64,000 bases of DNA. It comes from Myxococcales bacterium (lineage in GTDB: Bacteria > Myxococcota > Myxococcia > Myxococcales > Myxococcaceae). The stretch is from positions 186,001 to 250,000 of the forward strand of contig JACPVI010000061.1 in assembly GCA_016191815.1 (NCBI GenBank), in the 5' to 3' direction. A program made the translations under genes and the position numbers. The notes beneath the pieces were generated by a model. That model worked only from the letters and a program-made list of their open reading frames with translations. It did no database searches and was not told the origin of the DNA. Shown in pieces: positions 8,254 through 15,343 of this stretch. The first letter of the stretch is position 1. The number at the start of each line of letters is the position of its first letter.

Positions 8254-9363
8254 TTACACAGCGAACTTGAAGAGAATGCAGTCGCCGTCCTGAACCAGGT
8301 ACTCCTTCCCCTCCAGCCGGAGCAGCCCCCTCTCCCGCACCGCCGCCTCGGAGCCGAGCTTCGCCAAGTCCTCCCACCGCATCACCTCGGCCTTGATGAA
8401 GCCGCGCTCGAAGTCGGTGTGGATGACTCCCGCCGCCTGCGGCGCCCGGCAGCCCTTCTTCACCGTCCAGGCGCGCAGCTCCTTGGGGTTGAAGGTGAAG
8501 AAGGTGATGAGCCCCAACAGCCGGTAGCTCGCCTCCACCACCTTGTTCAACCCCGGCTCGGAAAGCCCCGCGCTCTCCAGGAAGGCCGGCCGGTCCTCTT
8601 CTGGCAGTTGCTGGATTTCCGCCTCCAGCTCCGCCGCCAGCGCCACCGCCTCCGCGCCCTCCGACTTCGCCATCTCCAGAACCCGAAGCCAGAGCGGGTC
8701 CTCCTCCAGCCGGTCGAGCTGCCCCTCGCCGACGTTGGCCACGTACAGCACCGGCTTCGCGGTGAGGAGGAAGAGGTCCGAAAGCTGCGCCGCCTCCTCG
8801 GGCGGAAGCCCCATCGCCCGCACCGGGCGTCCGGAGTTCAGCGCCTCACCGAGCCGGTCCAACAGCCCGAGCAGCTTCCGCGCCTCTTCCCCCTCCTTCC
8901 CCGGCGCCTTGGCCTCACGGGAGACTTTCTCCCTCCGCTTCTCCACCGTCTCCAGGTCCTTGAGGCACAGCTCGGTGTCCACCACCTCCTTGTCGCGGAT
9001 GGGGTCGACCCCGCCCTCCACGTGGGAGACGTTCTCCGACTCGAAGCAGCGGAGCACCTGGGCCACCGCGCTCACCTCGCGGATGTTGGCGAGGAACTGG
9101 TTCCCCAGCCCCTCCCCCTTGGAGGCCCCGCGCACCAGCCCGGCGATGTCCACGAACTCCAGGGTGGTGGGAGTCACCTTCTCCGACTTCACCACCTTCG
9201 CCAGCCGCGAAAGCCGCTCATCCGGCACCGGCACCATCCCCAGGTTGGGCTCGATGGTGCAGAACGGATAGTTGGAGGCGGCGGCGCTCGCCGCGCAGAG
9301 CGCGTTGAACAGGGTGGTCTTGCCGACGTTGGGCAGCCCGACGATGCCGATGGAGAGGGCCAC
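8254..9363 (-). CDS. ychF: Redox-regulated ATPase YchF (OLA1 family)
   Basis: A 369-aa Obg-related P-loop protein of full family length. Walker A GLPNVGKTT is at residues 9-17, the switch I region ASNYPFCTIEPN follows, DIAGLVRGAS is the G3 motif, and NVGEG replaces the guanine-specific NKxD, which explains the ATP preference of this family. A C-terminal TGS domain (TFFTFNPKELRAWT onward) is present. YchF binds ribosomes and is linked to stress and translation control. It lies 12 bp downstream of atpF on the same strand, so it may be cotranscribed with the F0 genes. Confidence 0.97.
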   Translation of the reverse strand: MALSIGIVGLPNVGKTTLFNALCAASAAASNYPFCTIEPNLGMVPVPDERLSRLAKVVKSEKVTPTTLEFVDIAGLVRGASKGEGLGNQFLANIREVSAVAQVLRCFESENVSHVEGGVDPIRDKEVVDTELCLKDLETVEKRREKVSREAKAPGKEGEEARKLLGLLDRLGEALNSGRPVRAMGLPPEEAAQLSDLFLLTAKPVLYVANVGEGQLDRLEEDPLWLRVLEMAKSEGAEAVALAAELEAEIQQLPEEDRPAFLESAGLSEPGLNKVVEASYRLLGLITFFTFNPKELRAWTVKKGCRAPQAAGVIHTDFERGFIKAEVMRWEDLAKLGSEAAVRERGLLRLEGKEYLVQDGDCILFKFAV

Positions 9364-9375
9364 CCGCCCGCTCCC

Positions 9376-9918
9376 CTACCCTCCCAAGGCCTGGCGCAGC
9401 CCGCCGTTCGCCTTGGGTAGCTCGGCCACGAACTTCTCCGCGAGCTGGCGGTGCTTGGCTTCGTCCATGCGCTCATCCAAGAGCCGCTCGGCAATCTGCA
9501 GGGCCAGCCCCACCGCCTCCGAGCGCAGCTCCGCCACCGCCTTTTTGCGCTCGTCCTCGATGTCGCGGCGGGCCTGGGCCTTCAGCTCCTCCACTTCCTT
9601 GCGGCTCTTGGCGATCAGCTCCTCGCGGAAGCGGTCCACCTCCTCCTTGTTCTTCCGCATCATCTCCGCCGCCTCCCGCCTGGCCTCGGCCGCGGCGGCC
9701 TTCTGGTCGGCGAGCAGCTTCTCCGCCTCCGCTCGCTCGCGCTTGGCGCTCTCGATGGAGGCGGCGATCTGCTTCTCCCGCTCCTCCACCAGCTGGAGGA
9801 TGGGCTTCCAGGCCTTGGCCCTTAGCACCAGCGCCACCAGGATGAAGGTGACCAATGTCCAGAAGATGAGTCCGGGGCGAAGCGAAGTGAGGCTCGAGGC
9901 GAGTACCAGAAAGCTCAT
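9376..9918 (-). CDS. atpF: F0F1 ATP synthase subunit b
   Basis: A 180-aa peripheral-stalk subunit. One N-terminal membrane helix (residues of about 18-36, LIFWTLVTFILVALVLRAKAW) is followed by a long Ala/Glu/Lys/Arg-rich amphipathic helix, as in all b subunits. It connects the membrane a subunit to F1. It is the last F0 gene here, about 80 bp after atpE, and ychF follows. The delta and F1 genes (atpHAGDC) are not in the window, so the operon is split. Confidence 0.95.
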   Translation of the reverse strand: MSFLVLASSLTSLRPGLIFWTLVTFILVALVLRAKAWKPILQLVEEREKQIAASIESAKRERAEAEKLLADQKAAAAEARREAAEMMRKNKEEVDRFREELIAKSRKEVEELKAQARRDIEDERKKAVAELRSEAVGLALQIAERLLDERMDEAKHRQLAEKFVAELPKANGGLRQALGG

Positions 9919-9996
9919 GACTTCTCCTTCTACGTCGTGGACGGCTCGGAGAAAGGCGGCGCCCTCGGAATTTGGGCGCCGCGAGGGAGCTCGAAG

Positions 9997-10242
9997 CTAA
10001 GTCTTGGTGGCGAGGATGATCGCCACCACCAGGGCGAAGAGCGTCACGCCCTCGATGAGCGCGGCGGCGATGATCATCGTGGTGCGGATGTCTCCGGTGG
10101 AGGCGGGTTGGCGGGCGGTGCCCTCCATGGCCGCGGCGGCGAGCCGGCCGATTCCGGCGCCGGCGCCCATCACCGCGAGCCCCGCGCCGATACCGGCGCC
10201 GAGGAATCCCAGGGCGAGGTGAATCACGTTTGCTTCGGGCAT
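9997..10242 (-). CDS. atpE: F0F1 ATP synthase subunit c
   Basis: An 81-aa proteolipid of two membrane helices joined by the conserved cytoplasmic RQP loop (residues 44-46). The ion-binding carboxylate is Glu64 in helix 2 (AALIEGVTLF). Helix 1 has no Gln at the position typical of Na+-binding rotors, so H+ coupling is likely. The start at 10242 is preceded by AAGGAAG. Subunit c forms the rotor ring that turns against subunit a. Confidence 0.96.
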   Translation of the reverse strand: MPEANVIHLALGFLGAGIGAGLAVMGAGAGIGRLAAAAMEGTARQPASTGDIRTTMIIAAALIEGVTLFALVVAIILATKT

Positions 10243-10357
10243 ATCGACTTCCTTCTCCCTCTTGGACCCGCTTCTCGGGGGGGTCGGTCGCTTCCCATCC
10301 GTGCTACCTCCGCCGGCCACCGGCCGCCGGGTTCTTTAGGGCCCCAGGCCCAATCGT

Positions 10358-11395
10358 TCAATGTCCTGCCGCGTGGGCCTCTCCGTGGTGGCCCATCGCC
10401 ACGCCCATCCCGATGAAGAGCGCGGAGAGCATGGTGAAGATGTAGGCCTGGACCAAGGCCACGAACAGCTCGAGGAAGTAAATGCCGATGGCCAAGGGCA
10501 CCGAGAAGGCGGCCATGCCCGGGTGCAAGAGGAAGATGAGGCCGAGCAAGAAGAAGATGACGATGTGCCCGGCGAGCATGTTGGCGAAGAGCCGGACGGT
10601 GAGGGCGAAGGGCTTGGTGAACAGGCCCAAGACCTCCACCGGAATCATGATTGGCCAAAGCCAGACCTGGACCCCGCCGGTGAGGTGCTTGAAGTAGCCC
10701 AAGAGGCCCGCCGCCCGAATGGAGGCCACCTGGGTGAGCACGAAGGTGCAGAAGGCCAGCCCGGCGGTGACCGCCAGGTTGCCGGTGGCGGTGGCCATCC
10801 AGGGGAACAGCCCGAGCACGTTCATGAAGAGGATGAAGAAGAAGGCGGTGAGGAGGTAGGGCACGTAGCGGGGGCCCTCCTCCTTGCCGATGTTCTTGAT
10901 GGCCAGCTCGTCGCGCACGAAGAGGACCAGCAACTCGAAGAGGTTGGCGATCATCCCTCGGGGGACGAGCTGGGCCTTGTTCCGGTGCGAGCCGAAGAGC
11001 ATCGCCAGGATGAGCAGCGCCCCGGCGAACCACATCATCAGCACGTGCTTGGTGGGCCGCAGGTCTACGCAGCCCTGGAAGAGGGCGGTGAAGCTGTGGG
11101 TGTCGGCGTGGAGGTCCGAAGGGCAGGCGCCGGGCTTGGTTTCGAGGCGGAGGAAGCTGAAGGCCACCGCGAGGTCCAACCGGGGGTTGTGCCCGGTGTA
11201 GAGCGGCCCCGGCAGCTCGAACTCGTAGGCGGTGTCGTCCCCCACGTGGTGGAAGATGTACTCCGCCACGTTGTCCTCGGAGCCGGCGTGGCCGGTGTGC
11301 TCCGCCACTTCATGCTGGGAGCCCGCTCCGGAGGCCCAGGCCGCTCCGGAAAAGAGCGCTAGCGCGAGCGCCAGCCGCCGAACCGATTCCCTCAT
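10358..11395 (-). CDS. atpB: F0F1 ATP synthase subunit a
   Basis: A 345-aa multi-spanning membrane protein. The essential stator arginine is Arg268 in [14 protein letters not shown]. Unlike the Escherichia coli type it has a cleavable-looking signal (residues 1-22) and a periplasmic region of about 95 residues rich in His before the first core helix at about 118. ATG 11395 has GGAGG 5 nt upstream. It starts 1 bp after the stop of the AtpI-like gene. Subunit a forms the two half-channels for protons. Confidence 0.95.
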   Translation of the reverse strand: MRESVRRLALALALFSGAAWASGAGSQHEVAEHTGHAGSEDNVAEYIFHHVGDDTAYEFELPGPLYTGHNPRLDLAVAFSFLRLETKPGACPSDLHADTHSFTALFQGCVDLRPTKHVLMMWFAGALLILAMLFGSHRNKAQLVPRGMIANLFELLVLFVRDELAIKNIGKEEGPRYVPYLLTAFFFILFMNVLGLFPWMATATGNLAVTAGLAFCTFVLTQVASIRAAGLLGYFKHLTGGVQVWLWPIMIPVEVLGLFTKPFALTVRLFANMLAGHIVIFFLLGLIFLLHPGMAAFSVPLAIGIYFLELFVALVQAYIFTMLSALFIGMGVAMGHHGEAHAAGH

Positions 11396-11396
11396 C

Positions 11397-11777
11397 TCAC
11401 CCTCCGCGCCCGCGCCGCTGCTCGGCAAGCACGTAGCCGATTTCCACCCACTGCAGCGTGAAGTAGATGCCGAAGAATCCGGCGGCGAAGGCGTAGGGGT
11501 GCGAGCGCACCAGGGCCAGGCCGGCGGCGGCGAGCAGTAGCCTCAGGGCAAAGGAGGCGCCGAGCACTTTCAGCGCCGAGGGGATGGGCTTCGGCTTGGC
11601 GAGCCGCTTGAGCAAGAGCGCCGCGAGGCCGCCCAGGGCCGACAGCCACACCCCGAGGAGGGCCGGGAACCGGGCGTCCGGCTGGGTGGCGAGGAAGGCG
11701 AGCGCCGTCCCCAAGAGCGCCACCGCGGCCAGCGCTGCGGCATGGCTTGGAAAAGGCCCCTTTCGCCCCGAGTCCAC
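11397..11777 (-). CDS. ATP synthase I-like membrane protein
   Basis: A 126-aa protein with four predicted membrane helices (about 12-30, 40-57, 70-90, 96-115). Its position between AtpZ and subunit a, and the [12 protein letters not shown] pattern in helix 3, fit the AtpI-like family, which helps c-ring assembly in some bacteria. The sequence itself is divergent, so the call rests mainly on context and topology. Its ATG immediately follows the AtpZ stop. Confidence 0.75.
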   Translation of the reverse strand: MDSGRKGPFPSHAAALAAVALLGTALAFLATQPDARFPALLGVWLSALGGLAALLLKRLAKPKPIPSALKVLGASFALRLLLAAAGLALVRSHPYAFAAGFFGIYFTLQWVEIGYVLAEQRRGRGG

Positions 11778-12020
11778 TCACCGCTTCCCCAGCCGGGACA
11801 TCTCCCGGATGAAGGCGTAGAAGCCCACCGAGATGCCCACCACCGAGAGGGCCACCAACAGCCAGGGCGTGGTCCCCAGCCAATTGTCCAGGAAGTACCC
11901 GCCCAGCACTCCCACCGCGGCGCCGCCGACCATCTTCCAGACCGCGGAGATGTAGGGCGAGGCCGCCCGCATCAGCCGAGCCGCCTCGGATAGCTCCTCG
12001 CCCTCGCGCTTTTCGCTCAC
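11778..12020 (-). CDS. AtpZ/AtpI family F0 accessory protein
   Basis: A small two-helix membrane protein (80 aa from GTG 12020). The core VGGAAVGVLGGYFLDNWLGT with a second helix matches the AtpZ family of small proteins that precede atpB, implicated in F0 assembly or Mg2+/Ca2+ handling. A TTG at 12095 would add 25 basic residues without a family counterpart, so GTG is preferred. No clear SD is seen; a TATTCT hexamer lies at 12034-12039, making this the probable first gene of the F0 operon. Confidence 0.75.
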   Translation of the reverse strand: MSEKREGEELSEAARLMRAASPYISAVWKMVGGAAVGVLGGYFLDNWLGTTPWLLVALSVVGISVGFYAFIREMSRLGKR

Positions 12021-12033
12021 CAGCCAAGGCCCG

Positions 12034-12039
12034 AGAATA
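12034..12039 (-). promoter_or_regulatory. Candidate -10 element for the F0 ATP synthase operon
   Basis: TATTCT on the minus strand, 13 nt upstream of the AtpZ GTG, in AT-richer DNA than the surroundings. No convincing -35 hexamer is visible, so this is tentative. Confidence 0.3.
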
Positions 12040-12075
12040 AAACGGATTTTGCCCGAAGGCGGGCGGGGCTTAGCA

Positions 12076-12116
12076 CCCGCTTTCCGCGGGCGCAACAGCC
12101 TTGGGCCAGACGGCCC
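12076..12116 (-). terminator. Two tandem GC hairpins after a MopE-like gene
   Basis: Immediately downstream of the stop at 12117 lie GGGCC-AGAC-GGCCC (12103-12116) and CCCGC-TTTCC-GCGGG (12076-12090), both perfect 5-bp stems. They separate the MopE-like gene from the F0 operon. There is no U-tract, so intrinsic termination is uncertain. Confidence 0.35.
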
Positions 12117-13532
12117 CTAGGGGAAGAAGCCCCACTGGAGGAAGTCGATGGTGAAGCTGGCGGGGGGCGAGGCCGCCTCCGGCTCGACGAAGACTTCCAC
12201 CCGCTTCACCCTTCGGAGGAAGGCGGGGTCTGCGTTCTGGCTTCCGACGGTGTCCGCCCACCAGCCGCCCAGGGTGGTGCCGAGGGGGATTTGGAGGGGG
12301 ACGGCGGTGTCCACGGTGCCGTTGTTGCCGCCGAGCATGGTGGCGCCGTAGGGCCGGTAGCGCACGTGGCCGGCGGGCCCGCACAGGATGACTTGGGGCT
12401 GGTTGAAGCCCGACTCCCAGGGAGGGCTGGTGTTGCTGGAGATGGAGTAGCGGAGCTTGAGCCGCAGGGAGAGCCCGGAGCGGGAGAGGTCCCACATGCG
12501 GGGCGCCTCGGCCCAGGCGACGTGGAGGTTGTAGCCGGCTCCCTTCCACTGGCCCAAAGAGAAGGGCTCGGCGGCGTAGGCGGTGCCGCGGTCCTTGAGG
12601 CAACCGTAGGTGACGCCGTCGACGACGCGGAAGCCGACGTTCTGCGCGCCCAAGTCCAGCCCGGGGGCGGTGAGGAGGTCCGCCTGCCCTCCGCAGTCGG
12701 GGCGCTCGTCGGGTGAGCCGGAGCAGTTGTTGTCGGCACCGTCGCAGACGTCCAGCCGGCCAGGGTTGATGGCGGAGTTTCCCTCATCGCAGTCGCCGCT
12801 CTGGGCGACGTGGCCCAGCGGGGCGGAGCAGGCCTGGACGGCAGTGCCGGAGCCGTAGCCGTCTCCGTCGCCGTCCGGGTAGTAGGGCGAGCTGACGCCC
12901 TCGTCGGTCTGCCCGTCGCAGTCGTCGTCTTCGGAGTTGCAGGACTCTGGGGCCTCCGGGTTTCGGGCTGGGTCTTCCGGCCAGCAGTCGCCGGGGCGTT
13001 CGACGTAGCCGAAGGGAGCAGTGCACTTCTCCACCGAGGCGTCGGGGGCGCCGTAGGTGTCGCGGTCCTGGTCGAGCCAGAAAGCCCGCGAGGGGAGGCC
13101 CTCGTCGGTCTGTCCGTCGCAGTCGTTGTCCACTTCGTCGCAGACTTCGTAGGCGGCAGGGTGGATGCCGGGGTTTCCGTCGTTGCAGTCGCCTCCCTGT
13201 TCGATGAGGCCTTCTCTGGCGGGGCGGCTGCAGTGGGGGCGGGGCTCGAACTGGTTTCCGAAGCTGTCTCCGTCCTGGTCGAGGTAATAGTAGCGGGCGA
13301 GGCCTCCGTCGGCGCAGGTGCCTCCGTCGAGGACGTGGGAGAGGCAGAGCGGCTCGCCTTGGGGGTTACAGCAGACGCCGTCGTCGCAGAGGAGGCCGCC
13401 GTCGCCGCAGTCTTTGGCCTCGCTGCAGGCGTAGGGGCCGACGAGCGGATTCACCTGGTAGCAGCCCGTGGCGGCTGCGAGAGTGAGGGCAGCCGCTCTC
13501 CAATGCCAGCGCTGGAGCTTTTCTGGCGCCAT
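12117..13532 (-). CDS. MopE-like metal-binding-motif lipoprotein
   Basis: A 471-aa lipoprotein; ATG 13532 gives a signal ending AATGC followed by YQVNPLVGPYAC, nearly the same N-terminus as the paralogue at 16720. It carries three MopE-type repeats (GDCNDGNPGIHP..CDEVDNDCDGQTDEG and two variants), each preceded by a D.D.D.YG Ca2+-binding-like loop. Putative copper- or calcium-binding motifs of this kind are named after MopE of Methylococcus. The last 170 residues form a beta-rich domain shared with the paralogues at 15344 and 17649. Likely outer-membrane anchored. A GAGG lies before the start. Confidence 0.85.
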   Translation of the reverse strand: MAPEKLQRWHWRAAALTLAAATGCYQVNPLVGPYACSEAKDCGDGGLLCDDGVCCNPQGEPLCLSHVLDGGTCADGGLARYYYLDQDGDSFGNQFEPRPHCSRPAREGLIEQGGDCNDGNPGIHPAAYEVCDEVDNDCDGQTDEGLPSRAFWLDQDRDTYGAPDASVEKCTAPFGYVERPGDCWPEDPARNPEAPESCNSEDDDCDGQTDEGVSSPYYPDGDGDGYGSGTAVQACSAPLGHVAQSGDCDEGNSAINPGRLDVCDGADNNCSGSPDERPDCGGQADLLTAPGLDLGAQNVGFRVVDGVTYGCLKDRGTAYAAEPFSLGQWKGAGYNLHVAWAEAPRMWDLSRSGLSLRLKLRYSISSNTSPPWESGFNQPQVILCGPAGHVRYRPYGATMLGGNNGTVDTAVPLQIPLGTTLGGWWADTVGSQNADPAFLRRVKRVEVFVEPEAASPPASFTIDFLQWGFFP

Positions 13533-13658
13533 GTCCTCGGCCGGCCCTGGAGGGCAAGCATAGCCGCGGGCGCTCGAGCGGAGCGAGCGGGAGCGCGGGG
13601 GCCCGAAAGCGCGCTGGCTGGCAAGGCCAGCTCGCCCCGGCAGCTCCACCTGTGGGGG

Positions 13659-13687
13659 TTGGCGCGGCGTGTAAACCGAACTAGGCT
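13659..13687 (+). promoter_or_regulatory. Candidate sigma-70 type promoter of the VapBC-like pair
   Basis: TTGGCG (13659-13664) and TAGGCT (13682-13687) are separated by 17 bp. The ATG of the antitoxin gene follows 6 nt after the -10, so the transcript would be leaderless or nearly so. Confidence 0.4.
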
Positions 13688-13693
13688 TACGTC

Positions 13694-13987
13694 ATGCGGC
13701 GAAGGACCCGGGCGGTGCGGTTGAGCTCCAAGGGCCAGGTCGTCATCCCGGCTGACCTGAGGCGACAGCTCGGCCTCACCGCCGGCGCAATCTTGAGGAT
13801 CCGGGCCACCTCTGCGAGGGAAGTCGTCTTGAGCGCGGGCGAAGAGGAGCTCGATATCGAAGCCGCGCGGCGAGACTTGGAGAAGTGGTCGATCAGGACC
13901 GGCCGAGACCTGGTCGAAGAGCTGCACGCCGCGCGGCGCCGTGCGCGGGCCGAGGAGGCAGCCCGACGTGAAGCGTGGGGTCGTTGA
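13694..13987 (+). CDS. AbrB/SpoVT-type antitoxin, VapB/MazE-like
   Basis: A 97-aa protein with an N-terminal swapped-hairpin AbrB domain (RLSSKGQVVIPADLRRQLGL, about residues 9-28) and a long charged C-terminal helix that would wrap the partner toxin. There is no SD; a promoter-like pair ends 6 nt upstream. The 3' end overlaps the PIN toxin gene by 20 bp. Expected role: DNA-binding antitoxin that autoregulates the pair. Confidence 0.85.
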   Translation: MRRRTRAVRLSSKGQVVIPADLRRQLGLTAGAILRIRATSAREVVLSAGEEELDIEAARRDLEKWSIRTGRDLVEELHAARRRARAEEAARREAWGR

Positions 13988-14360
13988 TTCCGGCGTTGCG
14001 ATCGGGTGGATCATCCGGCGCCACCGCTCGCTCGCCAGGTTGAACGAGCTGTTCGATTCCTGCCGGGCAGGAAAGAGTCGGCTGATGGTCTCGCTGGTGA
14101 ATCTGGTCGAGGTCATCAGACACACCGCGCAGGCGACCCGCGAAACGGGGCACGACCCGGTCGCGCTCTTGCGGGGGCAAGGCGTCGAGCTCCACGTCCC
14201 GAACGAAGCCATCGTGAGGCGAGTGGCGCGGCTTTCCACCTCGCTTGCCGACGGCTTTGCGGCGGCCACCGCGCTGGAGCTAGGAGCTCGGCTGCACACG
14301 ACAGACCGTGAGCTGGTGGCCCAGCTCCGCTCCACCCGCATCACGGCCACCCTGTACTGA
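13968..14360 (+). CDS. PIN-domain ribonuclease toxin, VapC-like
   Basis: A 130-aa PIN protein. GTG 13968 is chosen because GAGGAGG lies 9 nt upstream and places the first acidic residue at the usual spot (VVDSG). The acidic tetrad is present: Asp7, Glu48 (NLVEVI), Asp95 (LADGFAAATA) and Asp113 (TTD). VapC toxins cleave tRNA or rRNA. It overlaps the antitoxin by 20 bp, the usual VapBC arrangement. Confidence 0.85.
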   Translation: MKRGVVDSGVAIGWIIRRHRSLARLNELFDSCRAGKSRLMVSLVNLVEVIRHTAQATRETGHDPVALLRGQGVELHVPNEAIVRRVARLSTSLADGFAAATALELGARLHTTDRELVAQLRSTRITATLY

Positions 14361-14641
14361 GCGAAGCCAGCCGTCAGCGCGTGGAGGGAGCCAGTCGCCT
14401 GGTGCAGCCCCGCGCGGGCGGCCGGCCCCGAATGAGAAGGGCAGCTGGCAGCGAATCCATCGCCACTCGGGCGCAGCCTCGGCGAGGCGCCACCGAAGAG
14501 CCTCATGCATTCGTCTCGTGTGCGAGGCGACCCGGCTATGACACAGGCTGGATCACCAGCGCCAAGCCGCTTGAACGGGTGGGTGGACTCCCCGCGCGAC
14601 TCGATGAGGCAGCTGGGGCTACTCGGTCGCAGGGTGCCTTG

Positions 14642-14660
14642 AATCGTAAACGTTACGATT
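14642..14660. repeat. AATCGTAA inverted repeat, copy 1
   Basis: AATCGTAA-ACG-TTACGATT, perfect 8-bp arms with a 3-nt spacer, strikingly AT-rich for this DNA. A second related palindrome follows 73 bp downstream. Confidence 0.6.
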
Positions 14661-14714
14661 AGCGAAGGGCCGACGAAGCGCGCGAGATTCCACGGTGTTT
14701 TCCCCGGCAATCGG

Positions 14715-14733
14715 AATCGTAACGTTGACGATT
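14715..14733. repeat. AATCGTAA inverted repeat, copy 2
   Basis: AATCGTAACGTTGACGATT shares the core AATCGTAA.CGTT.ACGATT with copy 1 but has one inserted base, leaving 6-bp arms. Two similar palindromes this close suggest an operator pair or ends of a small mobile sequence. Confidence 0.55.
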
Positions 14734-14789
14734 ACAGGGCGCCTGCGACGCAGTGACCTGGGCCGACTCTCGGCGTGTTCGCCGCTAGC

Positions 14790-15119
14790 TCGTCGAGTGA
14801 GACCACGGCGGGCACGCCCCGACCCCGAAGGGGCCGCTGCGAGTTTGAGCAACCGCGGAGCCTCCGCAGAAAGGAATCGCTTCACCGCTCGCCATTTCGC
14901 GGGCGCCAGCCCTCTCGGCAGGTGAGGGTCCCTCTCGGTGTCCTCTTCGAAGAACGCGAGCGCACGCGACCACCGCCAGCTTCATCACCGCGAGGTCCAT
15001 CAAGCCCGCGATGGGAACGCCGATCGGCGAAGGCCGATCGCCGATCCGCCGGCGAGGTAGAAGCCCTCGACCGCCTTGGCGCGCCCTAGCCTCTCCAGCG
15101 CACGATGTTGACTCGACAC
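14790..15119 (-). pseudogene. Decayed AbiEii-type nucleotidyltransferase
   Basis: Fragments of one AbiEii-like (PF08843-type) protein occur in order on the minus strand but in three frames. A GTG at 15119 opens SSQHRALERLGRAKAVEGFYLAGGSAIGL, the family's N-terminal GG.A motif. GLMDLAVMKLAVV, the central D.A.MKL motif, follows in a second frame. FFEEDTERDPHLP with KRFLSAEAPRLLK, the usual C-terminus, is in a third. About 60 residues between the first two blocks, including the metal-binding Asp region, are missing. A perfect 8-bp hairpin (15021-15040) lies at the break. The gene cannot make an active enzyme. Confidence 0.6.
15021..15040. repeat. CGATCGGC hairpin at the AbiEii break
   Basis: CGATCGGC-GAAG-GCCGATCG, a perfect 8-bp stem with a tetraloop, lies where the conserved middle of the nucleotidyltransferase should be. 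It may be left from an insertion or deletion event. Confidence 0.5.
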
Positions 15120-15256
15120 CAGGCGGCTGGGTCCGGCCATTTTTCGCGCTCCGCATGCAAGACCACGCGCCATAGCGCACGGGTCCGTTCGCTGATCTCC
15201 GGGTGGCCCACCACGCGGAAGAAGCGGTGGATCCGCCGGAGCCCATACCGCTTCAT
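15086..15256 (-). CDS. Small ORF preceding the decayed AbiEii gene, possible former partner
   Basis: A 56-aa frame (starting MKRYGLRRIHRFF, ending VNIVRWRG) whose last 34 bp overlap the GTG start of the AbiEii remnant, the coupling expected for a toxin-antitoxin operon. The sequence is basic and looks like real protein (even amino-acid mix, FRVVGHPEISERTRALWRV). I do not recognise the family. It may be an antitoxin fragment truncated at its N-terminus; no SD is visible. Confidence 0.4.
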   Translation of the reverse strand: MKRYGLRRIHRFFRVVGHPEISERTRALWRVVLHAEREKWPDPAAWCRVNIVRWRG

Positions 15257-15343
15257 CGCCCACTGCACTCGCCATCGCCGGGAATGTAGTGCGTCTAGCT
15301 GGTGCGCGCGCCTACGGCGCCTGGAGACGCCGGGGCGGCCGGC

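Larger units (their letters stand above)
14361..14789. other. Non-coding stretch between VapC and the decayed AbiEii gene
   Basis: No frame here has a start signal or recognisable product. The only structure seen is a pair of related palindromic sequences at 14642-14660 and 14715-14733. It may be degraded coding DNA or the footprint of past insertions. Confidence 0.5.

Noticed and set aside
14361-14640. Possible tRNA or small RNA in the gene-free stretch
   Set aside because: No GTTCGA-type T-arm or cloverleaf could be found by eye on either strand.
13451-14710. A 419-residue minus-strand frame across the VapBC pair
   Set aside because: It runs opposite two intact toxin-antitoxin genes and has no domain; composition is typical of a shadow frame.
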